A DNA stretch of 64,000 nucleotides from NCBI RefSeq assembly GCF_009827315.1, contig NZ_WTYF01000004.1, forward strand, positions 1,860,001-1,924,000. Reading direction: 5' to 3'. A program made the translations under genes and the position numbers. Shown here in pieces: positions 48,210 to 57,994 of this stretch (position 1 is its first letter; every line of letters begins with the position of its first letter). The notes beneath the pieces are model-generated. The model was not told where the DNA came from. It did not search any database and was given only the letters and a program-made list of their open reading frames with translations. Source of the DNA: Qipengyuania gaetbuli. GTDB lineage: Bacteria > Pseudomonadota > Alphaproteobacteria > Sphingomonadales > Sphingomonadaceae.

Positions 48210-48358
48210 GGCAAATTCCCTCCTGCGCGCTGGCTGCGGGAGAGCGGCGAATCTGTCAATCGCACCGCGCTTGCGGTCCGACGAGTGAACGCAAGCCCTC
48301 GACGGGCGTTGGTTTGGGTGACACAGAGCACCCGACCCCAGCATTTATCAGGAAAACC

Positions 48359-51010
48359 ATGGATATCGCCCGCACCCCCTCGAACCCCGACGGCAATATC
48401 GAGATGGCCGATGCCGCGATGCAGCCGCACGATCCGCCCGAGATCCGGCGCGAGGATTACCGCCCATTCCCCTGGCTCGTCCCCGACACCCGGCTCGATT
48501 TCGAACTCGGCCTCGACAGCACGCGCGTCCGCTCGCGCCTGACCGTCGTTCGCAATGCAAAGGCGGACAAGTCGCCCACAATACGCCTGAACGGCGACGG
48601 TATTACCGCCACCCGCGTCAAGGTCGACGGCGAGCCGACCAGCGCCTTCACCATGGACGGCGACGATATAGTGCTGACCCTGCCGGGCGATGCGCACGAG
48701 ATCGCCATCGAGACCGAGATCGATCCGGCATCGAATTCGCAGCTGATGGGCCTCTATGCCTCGAACGGCATGCTTTGCACCCAGTGCGAATCCGAAGGCT
48801 TCCGCCGCATCACCTTCTTCCCCGACCGGCCCGACGTGCTTTCGACCTATACCGTCCGCATGAGCGGGCCCAAGGCCCAGTTCCCGATCCTGCTGTGCAA
48901 CGGCAACCGCGTGGCGACGGGCGAGGAGGGCGCCGACCACTGGGCTGAATGGCACGACCCGTGGCCCAAGCCGTCCTATCTTTTCGCGCTGGTGGCAGGC
49001 GACCTTGTCGCCAATACCGACAGCTTCACCACCATGAACGGCCGCAAGGTCGAACTGAACGTCTGGGTCCGCGAAGGCGATCTCGAACGCACGCAGCACG
49101 CCATGGACAGCCTCAAGCGCTCGATGAAATGGGACGAGGAAGCCTTCGGGCGCGAATACGACCTCGACCTGTTCAACATCGTCGCGGTGAGCGATTTCAA
49201 CATGGGGGCGATGGAGAACAAGGGGCTCAACGTCTTCAACACCAAATACGTGCTGGCCGACCCCGACACCGCGACGGACGGCGATTTCGACGCCGTCGAA
49301 GGCGTGATCGGGCACGAGTATTTCCACAACTGGTCGGGCAACCGCATCACCTGCCGCGACTGGTTCCAGCTCTCGCTCAAGGAAGGCTTCACGGTCCTGC
49401 GCGACCAGCTGTTCAGCCAGGACATGGGCTCTGCCCCGGTCAAGCGGATCGAGGACGTGCGCATCCTGCGCAGCGCGCAGTTCCCCGAGGACAGCGGCCC
49501 GCTGGCGCATCCGATCCGGCCCGACAGCTACCGCGAGATCAGCAATTTCTACACTGCGACGGTCTACAACAAGGGCGCCGAAGTCATCCGCATGATGCGC
49601 ACCATGGCGGGCGAGGAACGGTTCCGTCAGGGGACCGACCTCTATTTCGACCGTCACGACGGCGAGGCCGCAACCTGCGAGGATTTCGTCAAGTCGATCG
49701 AGGACGGCGTGGGGCTCGACCTCACGCAGTTCCGCCTGTGGTATTCGCAGGCCGGCACGCCGAAAGTGACCGTCGACCTGTCGCACGAAGGCGACGAGGC
49801 GGTACTGAAACTCGGCCAGACCGTGCCGGAAACGCCCGGCCAGCCGCTCAAGCAGCCCATGCCCATCCCGCTCAAAGTTGCCCTGTTCGACCGGGCGAGC
49901 GGAAAGCATTCGGGCGAACAACTGGTCGTGCTTGACAAGGCGAGCGCCGAATACCGCTTCCAGGGCTTTGCCGAAAAGCCGGTGCTCTCGATCAACCGCG
50001 GTTTTTCCGCGCCCGTCACGGTGGAACGCAGCATCCCGCGCGAGGAGCTAGTGTTCCTCGCCGCGCGCGACGACGATCCCTTCGCCCGCTACGAGGCGAT
50101 GCAGGACCTGATGGTCGGCCATCTCGTCGCCGCGGTCGGCGGGACGCTTTCGGACGATGAACGCAGGGGCGGGCGCGAGGATATCGCCGAGGCGATGCGC
50201 GCGATCCTGACCGATGCCAAGCTCGACGATTTGATGCGCGGCGAACTGATGATCATGCCGAGCCAGACCTACATCGCTGAGCAGATGGACGTCTCCGACC
50301 CGGGCCGCATCCATACCGAGCGCGAGGCGCTTAAGGCGGAACTGGGCAGCAGGCTCTCGGCAGAAATGCACGCGCTCTACGACCGCGCGGAGAAGATCCC
50401 CTTCTCGCTCGAGGCGGAGGCCAAGGGCGCGCGCAAGGTCAAGACGCTGGTGCTGACCTATGCCGCCGCCAGCGATCCTGCCAAGGCTGCCGAGCTGGCC
50501 GCCTCCCAGTACGAGCGCGCCGACAACATGACCGACCGCCAGGGTGCGCTGATGGTGCTGACCGGCCTCGAAGGGGTGGAGCGGACGAACAAGCTGCTCG
50601 ACTTCTACAACCGCTATCGCGGCAATGCGCTGGTGGTCGACAAGTGGTTCGCGCTGCAGGCGTCCTCGCTGCACCCCGGCGTGGTGGAGCATGTGAAGGC
50701 CTTGGCGGAACACCCCGACTTCACCTTGCGCAATCCCAACCGCGTGCGCTCGCTCTACATGGCCTTTGCGGCCAATCCGCACGGCTTCCATGCCCCCGAC
50801 GGGGAAGGCTATCGCATGATCGGCGACCTGATCCTCGCGCTCGACCCGATCAACGCCCAGACCGCGGCGCGCTTCGTGCCGCCGCTCGGCCGCTGGCGCA
50901 GGATCGAACCGGGCCGTGCGGCGATGATGCGCGAGCAGCTGGAACGGATCGCGGAGGCGCCCAAGCTGTCGCGCGATACGTTCGAGCAGGTGACCCGCTC
51001 CCTTGGCTGA
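48359..51010 (+). CDS. pepN: aminopeptidase N
   Basis: Cytoplasmic M1 zinc aminopeptidase of the E. coli PepN type, 883 residues. GAMENKG-type exopeptidase motif (FNMGAMENKGL), zinc ligands His319, His323 and Glu342 (HEYFHNWSGNR...SLKEG), and the C-terminal helical domain. The ATG at 48359 has AGGAAAA upstream; the frame is open 98 codons further but overlaps the divergent M48 gene. The pgeF start overlaps its end by 8 nt. Confidence 0.97.
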   Translation: MDIARTPSNPDGNIEMADAAMQPHDPPEIRREDYRPFPWLVPDTRLDFELGLDSTRVRSRLTVVRNAKADKSPTIRLNGDGITATRVKVDGEPTSAFTMDGDDIVLTLPGDAHEIAIETEIDPASNSQLMGLYASNGMLCTQCESEGFRRITFFPDRPDVLSTYTVRMSGPKAQFPILLCNGNRVATGEEGADHWAEWHDPWPKPSYLFALVAGDLVANTDSFTTMNGRKVELNVWVREGDLERTQHAMDSLKRSMKWDEEAFGREYDLDLFNIVAVSDFNMGAMENKGLNVFNTKYVLADPDTATDGDFDAVEGVIGHEYFHNWSGNRITCRDWFQLSLKEGFTVLRDQLFSQDMGSAPVKRIEDVRILRSAQFPEDSGPLAHPIRPDSYREISNFYTATVYNKGAEVIRMMRTMAGEERFRQGTDLYFDRHDGEAATCEDFVKSIEDGVGLDLTQFRLWYSQAGTPKVTVDLSHEGDEAVLKLGQTVPETPGQPLKQPMPIPLKVALFDRASGKHSGEQLVVLDKASAEYRFQGFAEKPVLSINRGFSAPVTVERSIPREELVFLAARDDDPFARYEAMQDLMVGHLVAAVGGTLSDDERRGGREDIAEAMRAILTDAKLDDLMRGELMIMPSQTYIAEQMDVSDPGRIHTEREALKAELGSRLSAEMHALYDRAEKIPFSLEAEAKGARKVKTLVLTYAAASDPAKAAELAASQYERADNMTDRQGALMVLTGLEGVERTNKLLDFYNRYRGNALVVDKWFALQASSLHPGVVEHVKALAEHPDFTLRNPNRVRSLYMAFAANPHGFHAPDGEGYRMIGDLILALDPINAQTAARFVPPLGRWRRIEPGRAAMMREQLERIAEAPKLSRDTFEQVTRSLG

Positions 51011-51665
51011 GATTGTCCGCTCCCCGCTGCTCGAAGGGCTGCCCCACGGCTTCTCGACGCGCGGCGGGCTGACCTCCGACGACGTCCTGCCCGGCGCGCC
51101 CCTCTGCAAGCTGGTGCAAATCCACTCCGCCGATGCGATCAAGCTGCGCGAGCCGCCCAGCGAGCCGCGCGAGGGCGATGCGCTGGTGACGGACAGGCCG
51201 GGCCTCCTGCTGGGCATCGTCACGGCCGATTGCGCGCCGGTTCTCCTCGCCGACCGCGAGGCCGGAGTGGTCGGCGCGGCGCATGCCGGCTGGCGCGGCG
51301 CGCACCGCGGCGTGCTGGAAAACACGATCGAGGCGATGGAATCGCTCGGCGCTTTGGCATCCCGGATTGAGGCCGCCATCGGGCCGACCATCGCGCAGGC
51401 CAGCTACGAGGTGGACGGCGGCTTCCGCGACCAGTTCGAGGCGGACGACGGGCGATTCTTCGAAAGCGGGCAGGGAGATCGCCTGCAATTCGACCTGCCT
51501 GCTTACGTCGCGCACCGGCTCGGCAGGGCAGGCGTCGGGCGAATCGACGACTTGGCGCTCGATACCTATGCCGAGCCTGCGCGGTTTTATTCCTATCGCC
51601 GCGCCACGCACCGGCAGGAGCCCACCGAGGGGCGCCAGCTCAGCGTTATCGGGCTTCGTGGATAG
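51003..51665 (+). CDS. pgeF: PgeF/YfiH-family laccase-domain protein, N-terminally shortened
   Basis: Cu/Zn-binding multicopper-fold protein family, implicated in peptidoglycan precursor editing (removing L-Ser mis-incorporated at the Ala position) and purine-nucleoside phosphorolysis. Metal ligands are His41 (VQIHSADA), Cys77 (TADCAPVLLAD) and His94 (AAHAGWRGA). Only about 20 residues separate STRGG from QIHSA, where most homologues have about 45-50 including a GDD..V..NR element, so about 25-30 residues seem missing. TTG start overlapping pepN. Confidence 0.9.
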   Translation: MAEIVRSPLLEGLPHGFSTRGGLTSDDVLPGAPLCKLVQIHSADAIKLREPPSEPREGDALVTDRPGLLLGIVTADCAPVLLADREAGVVGAAHAGWRGAHRGVLENTIEAMESLGALASRIEAAIGPTIAQASYEVDGGFRDQFEADDGRFFESGQGDRLQFDLPAYVAHRLGRAGVGRIDDLALDTYAEPARFYSYRRATHRQEPTEGRQLSVIGLRG

Positions 51666-51881
51666 TTGCATGTTTGCGAACGCCCGTCGCCAAAATGGCG
51701 GTTGGCAAGGATGCGCAATAAGGCTAGAGGCCCGGACCAAACCGGGACACCGGGGGCTTTCGCGCAGGCTTTTTCGGCACGCCGAAGCTGCACCGGAATC
51801 TCCGGCAAACGGATCGCAATTCTTTTGGTCGAACGCCCGTCCCGGGCGTGTGACATGTAAGGCAGGCAAGGCAACGCGCTG
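51666..51881 (+). promoter_or_regulatory. petABC leader region
   Basis: The 216-nt gap holds a 13-nt hairpin CGCCA-AAA-TGGCG (51688-51700), and GC-rich dyads (CCCGG...CCGGG at about 51735, CCCGTCCCGGG at about 51838). No convincing -35/-10 pair is visible, but the pet operon must start here since pgeF lacks a linking overlap. Confidence 0.35.
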
Positions 51882-52454
51882 ATGGCAGACACGACTGCAA
51901 CCGCTTCCAACGAAACCGTGACCACGACCGAGGACGGCATCCGCCGTCGCGACTTCCTCGACGTGGCAGCAATCGGCGCAGCCGGCGTCGGCGGCCTCGC
52001 GGTCGTCTACCCGCTGGTGAGCCAGATGGCGCCCTCCAAGGACGTCCTTGCTGCCAGCACGACCGAAGTCGACGTTTCGGCGATCCAGCCGGGGCAGGCC
52101 ATCAAGGCCGTGTTCCGCAAGCAGCCGCTGTTCGTGCGCCGCCTCACCCCGGCGGAAGTCGCCGAAGCCAACTCGGCCCCGCTGTCGGCGATGCGCGACC
52201 CGCAGACGCTGGAAGAGCGGACCAAGGAAGGCCACAACGACATGCTCGTCACCATGGGCGTTTGCACCCACCTCGGCTGTGTGCCGCTGGGCGCCGCCGA
52301 AGGCGAGGTGAAGGGCGAATTCGGCGGCTATTTCTGCCCCTGCCATGGTTCGCACTACGATACGGCCGGCCGCATCCGCAAAGGCCCGGCACCGACCAAC
52401 CTCGAAGTGCCGGAATACGAGTTTACCTCGGACACGGTCATCCAGGTCGGCTGA
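51882..52454 (+). CDS. petA: ubiquinol-cytochrome c reductase Rieske subunit
   Basis: Fe-S subunit of complex III. 190 residues: Tat-type N-terminus with RRRDFL and a membrane anchor (about 28-48), Rieske cluster ligands C128-T-H130 and C152-P-C-H155 with the Cys133-Cys154 disulfide. Folded before export, as expected of a Tat substrate. First of petABC. Confidence 0.97.
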   Translation: MADTTATASNETVTTTEDGIRRRDFLDVAAIGAAGVGGLAVVYPLVSQMAPSKDVLAASTTEVDVSAIQPGQAIKAVFRKQPLFVRRLTPAEVAEANSAPLSAMRDPQTLEERTKEGHNDMLVTMGVCTHLGCVPLGAAEGEVKGEFGGYFCPCHGSHYDTAGRIRKGPAPTNLEVPEYEFTSDTVIQVG

Positions 52455-52477
52455 GCTAAGAGACGAGAGACAAGATC

Positions 52478-53770
52478 ATGAGCTTTCCCTGGGCACGCGA
52501 ATACCAGCCGAGCAACGGCTTTACCCGCTTCCTCGACGAGAAGCTGCCGCTTCCGCGCCTCGTCTATAACGCTGTCGGTGCCGGCTACCCGGTTCCGCGC
52601 AACCTGTCCTATTTCTGGAACTTCGGCGTGCTCGCCGGCGTGTTCCTCATGGTGCAGATCGTCACCGGCATCGTGCTCGCCATGCACTACGCGGCGAATG
52701 CGCAGGTCGCCTTTGCGACGACCGAGCACATCATGCGCAACGTCAATTGGGGCTGGCTGATGCGCTATGCGCACGCCAACGGCGCCAGCTTCTTCTTCAT
52801 TGTCGTCTACATCCACATCTTCCGCGGCCTCTTCTACTCTTCGTACAAGGCCCCGCGCGAGATGATCTGGCTGCTCGGCGTCGTGATCTTCCTGCTCATG
52901 ATGGCCACCGCCTTCATGGGTTACGTCCTTCCCTGGGGCCAGATGAGCTTCTGGGGCGCGAAGGTCATCACCGGCCTGTTCGGCGCGATCCCGCTGGTCG
53001 GCGAGCCGATCCAGATCTGGCTGCTCGGCGGTTTTGCCCCCGACAACGCCGCACTGAACCGCTTCTTCTCGCTGCACTTCCTGCTGCCCTTCGTGATCCT
53101 GGGCGTGGTGATCCTGCACATCTGGGCGCTGCACATCCCGGGTTCGTCGAACCCGACCGGCGTCGAAGTGAAGAGCGAAAGCGACACCGTTCCCTTCCAC
53201 CCCTATTACACGGCGAAGGACGGCTTCGGCCTCGGCATCGCCCTGCTGGCCTATTTCGCGCTGGTCTTCTTCCTGCCCAACGCGCTCGGCCACCCGGACA
53301 ACTACATCGAGGCGAACCCGCTCTCGACCCCGGCACACATCGTTCCGGAATGGTACTTCTGGCCGTTCTACGCGATCCTGCGTGCTTTCACGGTGGACTT
53401 CATCCTGCCGGCAAAGCTGTGGGGCGTGATCGCCATGTTCAGCGCCATCCTGCTGTGGTTCTTCCTGCCTTGGCTCGACAAGTCGCCGGTGCGCAGCGGC
53501 CACTACCGCCCGATGTTCCGCAAGTTCTTCTGGTTCGGCCTGATCCCGGCGATGATCGTCCTGTTCATCTGCGGCGGCGCTCCGGCTGAAGAGCCCTACG
53601 TGATGCTCAGCCAGATCGCCACGGCCTACTACTTCCTCCACTTCCTGGTGATTCTGCCGATCGTCAGCAGCGTGGAGAAGCCCGAACCGCTGCCCTATTC
53701 GATCACCGAAGCGGTCCTGGGTTCGGACAAGAAGGCCGTGCTCGGCGAAAACACGACGCCGGCCGTCTAA
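52478..53770 (+). CDS. petB: cytochrome b (complex III)
   Basis: 430 residues, eight membrane helices, with haem histidine helices ([15 protein letters not shown] and its partner [20 protein letters not shown]), the GFLLPFVI-type stretch ([21 protein letters not shown]) and [13 protein letters not shown] (PEWY Qo-site). Both cytochrome b6/b N- and C-terminal domains are present. It follows petA by 23 nt. Confidence 0.97.
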   Translation: MSFPWAREYQPSNGFTRFLDEKLPLPRLVYNAVGAGYPVPRNLSYFWNFGVLAGVFLMVQIVTGIVLAMHYAANAQVAFATTEHIMRNVNWGWLMRYAHANGASFFFIVVYIHIFRGLFYSSYKAPREMIWLLGVVIFLLMMATAFMGYVLPWGQMSFWGAKVITGLFGAIPLVGEPIQIWLLGGFAPDNAALNRFFSLHFLLPFVILGVVILHIWALHIPGSSNPTGVEVKSESDTVPFHPYYTAKDGFGLGIALLAYFALVFFLPNALGHPDNYIEANPLSTPAHIVPEWYFWPFYAILRAFTVDFILPAKLWGVIAMFSAILLWFFLPWLDKSPVRSGHYRPMFRKFFWFGLIPAMIVLFICGGAPAEEPYVMLSQIATAYYFLHFLVILPIVSSVEKPEPLPYSITEAVLGSDKKAVLGENTTPAV

Positions 53771-53794
53771 GCGATACGAGAAAGATACAAGGTC

Positions 53795-54646
53795 ATGACC
53801 AAACTCCTCAGCGTCCGCCTCGTCGCCATTCTCGTCGGCCTCGGCTTCGCCTTCGTTGCTCTCTTCGCCTTCGTGATCGGCGCCTATAACGCCGCCACCG
53901 AAGAAGCGCAGGGACACCTGCCGTATTCCAAGCCGGTGGACGTCGACTATTCGTTCGACGGCCCCTTCGGCACTTGGGACAAGGCGCAGCTGCAGCGCGG
54001 CCTCAAGGTCTACAGCGAAGTCTGTGCCGCTTGTCACAGCCTCAAGTTCGTTGCCTTCCGCAACCTCGAGGAACTCGGCTATTCCGAAGGCCAGGTGAAG
54101 GCATTCGCCGCTTCCAAGCAGGTCCCGGGCATCGACCCGCAGACCGGTGAAGCCAACATGCGTCCGGGCCTGCCGACCGATTACTTCCCGTCGCCCTACC
54201 CGAACGCGGTTGCCGCTGCGGCTGCTAACGGCAACGCGATCCCGCCGGATCTCTCGCTGATCACCAAGGCACGCGGCGACGGCACGAACTATGTCGCCTC
54301 GCTGCTTCAGGGTTACCAGGAGCCGAGCGCGGAACTGCTGGCAGAACACCCCGAAGCGGCTCCGTCGCCGGGCCTCCACCACAACATCTATTTCCCGAAC
54401 CTCAACCTCGCCATGGCCCCGCCGATCACCACCGACGGCCAGGTCACCTATGACGACGGTACCGAGGCGACGGTGAAGCAGATGTCGGAAGACGTCGCCG
54501 CCTTCCTCACCTGGACGGCAGAACCGACGCTGGTGAAGCGCAAGCAGACCGGCTGGCCGGTGCTGGTCTTCCTGCTGTTCGCGACGATCCTCGCTTACAT
54601 GTCGAAGAAGCAGATCTGGGCTGCGGTGAAGCCGCGGAAAGACTGA
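53795..54646 (+). CDS. petC: cytochrome c1
   Basis: 283 residues: N-terminal signal/anchor (5-30), haem c motif C77-A-A-C-H81, distal methionine in N-L-A-MAPPITTDGQ and a C-terminal anchor (VLVFLLFATILAYM) keeping it in the inner membrane with its haem outside. It ends the petABC operon; ATG with no overlap to petB (24-nt gap). Confidence 0.97.
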   Translation: MTKLLSVRLVAILVGLGFAFVALFAFVIGAYNAATEEAQGHLPYSKPVDVDYSFDGPFGTWDKAQLQRGLKVYSEVCAACHSLKFVAFRNLEELGYSEGQVKAFAASKQVPGIDPQTGEANMRPGLPTDYFPSPYPNAVAAAAANGNAIPPDLSLITKARGDGTNYVASLLQGYQEPSAELLAEHPEAAPSPGLHHNIYFPNLNLAMAPPITTDGQVTYDDGTEATVKQMSEDVAAFLTWTAEPTLVKRKQTGWPVLVFLLFATILAYMSKKQIWAAVKPRKD

Positions 54647-54668
54647 TCCCCGCTTCAATCACGATAAC

Positions 54669-54706
54669 AGGGCGCCCCTCCATCCCAGCGATGAGAGGGG
54701 CGCTCT
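54669..54706 (+). terminator. hairpin after petABC
   Basis: AGGGCGCCCCTC (54669-54680) pairs with GAGGGGCGCTCT (54695-54706) with one G.U pair, 22 nt after the petC stop. No T-run, so termination may be partial and apt may be read through. Confidence 0.55.
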
Positions 54707-54728
54707 GCATTTCAGGAGTAGCGTTTCG

Positions 54729-55265
54729 ATGACCCCGGCCGAGCTCAAGGCTCTCGTGCGGACCGTTCCGGACTTTCCCAAGTCGGGCATCCAGTTCCGC
54801 GACATCACCACTCTGGTCGGGCATGGCGAAGGCTTCCGGGCCAGCGTGGATTGGCTGGTCGAACGGGTTGCCGATTCTGGCGCGCAGGCGATCGCCGGCA
54901 TGGAAGCGCGCGGGTTCATCTTCGGCGCGGCGAGTGCGTCCGCGCTTGGCCTCCCCTTCATCCCGATCCGCAAGCCCGGCAAGCTGCCGATTGCGACCAT
55001 CGGCGTCGACTACGCGCTGGAATACGGCGCCGACCGGCTGGAGATGGACCCGACCTCGGTCGCGGCAGGCCAGCAGGTCGCGATCGTCGACGACCTGCTC
55101 GCGACCGGCGGCACTGCCTGTGCGGCGGCAGAGCTTCTACGCAAGGCCGGTGCCAGCGTGCCCGTGGCGGCGTTCGTCATCGACCTGCCGGACCTCGGCG
55201 GGGCGAAGCGTCTCGAAGCCACCGGCGTGCAGGTGCGCTCGTTGATGGAATTCGAAGGCGATTAG
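54729..55265 (+). CDS. apt: adenine phosphoribosyltransferase
   Basis: Salvages adenine to AMP. 178 residues, with PDFPKSGIQFRDIT, the base-binding M-E-A-RGFIFG and the PRPP loop VAIVDDLLATGGT (118-130). AGGAG 10 nt before the ATG. Confidence 0.97.
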   Translation: MTPAELKALVRTVPDFPKSGIQFRDITTLVGHGEGFRASVDWLVERVADSGAQAIAGMEARGFIFGAASASALGLPFIPIRKPGKLPIATIGVDYALEYGADRLEMDPTSVAAGQQVAIVDDLLATGGTACAAAELLRKAGASVPVAAFVIDLPDLGGAKRLEATGVQVRSLMEFEGD

Positions 55266-55359
55266 CCGGAAGTCCTGCGAAAATTTGGATATATCGGGCG
55301 TTTCGGGCATTGAGGCTGCGTGACGTGCCGCGGGGGCGTCGGCAGTCAGTGCGAGGGGC

Positions 55360-57219
55360 ATGGAACAGACACTTGTCATAGCCTTGGTGGGCATCCTCGG
55401 GATCGGCGCGCAATGGCTTGCGTGGCGGACCGGGTGGCCTGCCATCGTCCTGATGCTTGCAGCCGGCTTCCTTGCAGGACCGGTATTGGGCGTGTTCGAC
55501 CCTGAACACGCGTTCGGCGAACTGCTTGAACCCATGGTGGCCGTCGGCGTTGCGCTGATCCTGTTCGAGGGCGGGCTGAGCCTCGATTTCCGCGAGCTTC
55601 GCCACACGGGCAGCGCGGTCATGCGCCTTGCGACCGTCGGCGTGGTGCTGGGCTGGCTGTTCGGCTCGCTGGCCGGCATCTACATCGCCGGCCTTGCGCC
55701 CGAAGTGGCGATCCTGTTCGGAGGCATCCTTGTCGTGACCGGCCCGACCGTCGTGATCCCGCTGCTGCGGCAGAGCTCGGTCAAGTCGCGCCCCGCCTCG
55801 ATCCTCAAGTGGGAAGCGATCGTCAACGATCCGACCGGCGCCCTGTGTGCGGTCATTGCCTTCGAATATTTCCGCAAAGTCGCCGAACAGCCGAACGCTA
55901 CCCTGTTCGAAGTCGTCCCCCCGCTCATCATCGCTGCCATCATCGCCGGTATCATCGGCTATGTCGCCGCGCTCGCCATCGCCTGGTCCTTCCCGCGCGG
56001 CGCGGTGCCGGAATACCTCAAAGTCCCGGTGCTGCTGACCGCAGTGATCGGCGTCTTCGTGATCTCGAACCTGATCGAGCACGAGGCAGGCCTCGTCGCG
56101 GTGACCGTGATGGGCGTTGCGCTGGCCAACATGCATGTCTCCAGCCTGCGCTCCATCCATCCGTTCAAGGAAAACATCGCGATCCTGCTGGTGTCGGGCA
56201 TCTTCATCCTTCTCTCGGCTTCGCTCAGTTTCGAGGACATCAGGCTGATCAACTGGCCGATCGTGGCCTTCCTGCTCGCCCTACTGTTCGTGGTGCGACC
56301 GGCAACCATCCTCATCAGCCTTCTCGGCACGAATATCCCGTGGAACGAGCGCCTGTTCCTGTCCTGGATCGCCCCGCGCGGCATCGTCCTGGTCGCCATC
56401 TCGGGCCTGTTCGCGCTGCGCCTCGCCGAGCCACCGCTCGCCTTCAAGGACGCGAACCTGCTCATCGGCCTCAGCTTTGCCGTGGTCGTCGTGACCATCG
56501 TGGCGCACGGCTTCACCGTGAACCTCGTCGCCAGGCTGCTCAATGTGAAAGGCGCCACCCGGCCCGGCATCCTGATCGTCGGCAGCACGCCCTGGACCAT
56601 CGCGCTGGCAGAACAGGTGCGTGACATGAAGGCGCCCGTCATCATCGTCGATGCCAGCTGGCAGCGCCTCGCACTCGCACGGCAGAAGGGCATCCCCTTC
56701 TACCACGGCGAAATCCTCAACGAAGCGACCGAGCACAATCTCGAGCTCGCGCCCTACCAGAACCTCGTCGCGGCGACCGAGAACGAGGCCTACAACGCGC
56801 TCGTCTGCAATGAATTCGCCTTCGAGATCGGGCGCGACAAGGTGTTCCAGCTGGGCGAGGCGGCGCAGAGCGACGACCGCCACTCGCTGCCCGAGAGCCT
56901 GCGCGGGCGCGCCCTGTTCGAATCCGGCTTCGGCGTGGAGGACGTGTCCGAGCGCCAGCGCCAGGGCTGGGTCTTCCGCAAGACCAAGCTGTCGGACGAA
57001 TTCGACTTCGAGGATGCGCGCGAGCGCCTGCCTGACGCCGCTAACATGCTGCTGCTGATCCGCCGCGACGGCACGATCCGCTTCTTCACGCACGCCGCGC
57101 GGCCCGAACCGCGCGCGGGCGACACGATCCTGAGCTTCCTCCCGCCGCAACCCCGCACTGCGGAAGACAATGCGGCCCGCCGGAAGCCGGGCAAAAAACA
57201 GGGAACCCAGACAGCATGA
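55360..57219 (+). CDS. CPA1 Na+/H+ antiporter with TrkA-like C-terminus
   Basis: 619 residues: about 12 transmembrane segments (1-385) with the ion-binding VNDPTGAL and GWLFGSLAGIYIAG stretches of NhaP-type antiporters, then a Rossmann-type RCK/TrkA-N domain (about 400-480, PGILIVGSTPWTIALAEQV) and a further C-terminal region ending in a Lys/Arg-rich tail. The nucleotide-binding tail suggests gating by NAD(H) or a cyclic nucleotide. ATGA overlap with the OmpA lipoprotein gene. Confidence 0.92.
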   Translation: MEQTLVIALVGILGIGAQWLAWRTGWPAIVLMLAAGFLAGPVLGVFDPEHAFGELLEPMVAVGVALILFEGGLSLDFRELRHTGSAVMRLATVGVVLGWLFGSLAGIYIAGLAPEVAILFGGILVVTGPTVVIPLLRQSSVKSRPASILKWEAIVNDPTGALCAVIAFEYFRKVAEQPNATLFEVVPPLIIAAIIAGIIGYVAALAIAWSFPRGAVPEYLKVPVLLTAVIGVFVISNLIEHEAGLVAVTVMGVALANMHVSSLRSIHPFKENIAILLVSGIFILLSASLSFEDIRLINWPIVAFLLALLFVVRPATILISLLGTNIPWNERLFLSWIAPRGIVLVAISGLFALRLAEPPLAFKDANLLIGLSFAVVVVTIVAHGFTVNLVARLLNVKGATRPGILIVGSTPWTIALAEQVRDMKAPVIIVDASWQRLALARQKGIPFYHGEILNEATEHNLELAPYQNLVAATENEAYNALVCNEFAFEIGRDKVFQLGEAAQSDDRHSLPESLRGRALFESGFGVEDVSERQRQGWVFRKTKLSDEFDFEDARERLPDAANMLLLIRRDGTIRFFTHAARPEPRAGDTILSFLPPQPRTAEDNAARRKPGKKQGTQTA

Positions 57220-57851
57220 CCCGCCAACCGAGGACCTGGATCCCCACCATCGCGCTGGCCGTGGCTGTCGCAGGGCTTTCCGCCTGTGGCAGCGGTGACG
57301 CGCCCGATCCGGAAGCGACGCCCACCGACGGGCCTCGCTCGATTTTCGACAAGGAGGGCGCCGGCCCCAAGGGTTCGGATACCCCCGAAGCCATGCTGCC
57401 GCCGCTCGTCACCACGCTGGGCTTTCCCGACGGGACGGCGGAGCTGACCGAAGCGGCGCTGGCGGAACTGGCGACGGTGCTCGATTCCCCGCAAATGGGC
57501 CAGGGCGGGCGCATCGTGTTGCGCGGTCATTCCGATTCGGGCGGCACGGATGCAGCCAACCTCGCCGCTTCGCTCGAGCGGGCCGAGGCGGTAGAGGCTT
57601 TCCTCGTCGAGAACGGCGTCGCCGAAAGCCGGATCAAGGTTATCGCCTTCGGCGAACAGAACCCGATGGAGCCCAATGCGCTGCCCGATGGCCAGCCCAA
57701 CGAAGTAGGCCGTGCAGCCAATCGCAGGGTGGAAATCACCATCGAGACCACCAGATTGGAAGAAGAAGACGCGCGCGAACCCACGCTGATCGAGACGATC
57801 ACCAAGGAGCAAGAAGAAGCGCGCGCGCAATCGGAAGTCGCCAGCGAATGA
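57216..57851 (+). CDS. OmpA-family lipoprotein
   Basis: 211 residues, lipobox ending Cys24 (VAGLSAC), an Asp/Pro-rich linker, and an OmpA C-terminal domain (about 68-185) with RIVLRGHSDSGGTDAANLA, SRIKVIAFGEQNP and the AANRRVEI motif that binds peptidoglycan. A Glu-rich helix closes the chain. It starts inside the antiporter stop codon (ATGA). Confidence 0.9.
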   Translation: MTRQPRTWIPTIALAVAVAGLSACGSGDAPDPEATPTDGPRSIFDKEGAGPKGSDTPEAMLPPLVTTLGFPDGTAELTEAALAELATVLDSPQMGQGGRIVLRGHSDSGGTDAANLAASLERAEAVEAFLVENGVAESRIKVIAFGEQNPMEPNALPDGQPNEVGRAANRRVEITIETTRLEEEDAREPTLIETITKEQEEARAQSEVASE

Positions 57852-57855
57852 CCTG

Positions 57856-57885
57856 TTGACGGCAGGCATGTCCCGGTGGCATTTG
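57856..57885 (+). promoter_or_regulatory. candidate promoter of tRNA-Gly
   Basis: TTGACG (57856-57861), 18 nt, CATTTG (57880-57885) with a GC-rich region after it. The -35 is good, the -10 poor. Confidence 0.45.
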
Positions 57886-57908
57886 CGCGGCCGCCCGGAC
57901 GGACACGA

Positions 57909-57982
57909 GCGGGTATAGCATAGTGGTAATGCTCTAGCCTTCCAAGCTAGCTAGAGGGGTTCGATTCCCCTTACCCGCTCCA
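57909..57982 (+). tRNA. tRNA-Gly(TCC)
   Basis: Acceptor GCGGGTA/TACCCGC, D arm GCATAGTGGTAATGC, anticodon stem CTAGC/GCTAG with loop CTTCCAA (anticodon TCC at 57941-57943), T arm GGGG-TTCGATT-CCCC, discriminator T and encoded CCA. 74 nt. Confidence 0.97.
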
Positions 57983-57994
57983 GTCCGCAGGCCT

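Noticed and set aside
48255..48260. TTGACA on the minus strand upstream of the M48 gene as a promoter
   Set aside because: No -10 element at 16-18 nt (the place reads GCAGCC).
48269..48296. Inverted repeat GCTTGCG-N14-CGCAAGC between M48 and pepN
   Set aside because: Arms are short, the spacer is long, and such dyads arise by chance in this GC-rich sequence; noted but not called.
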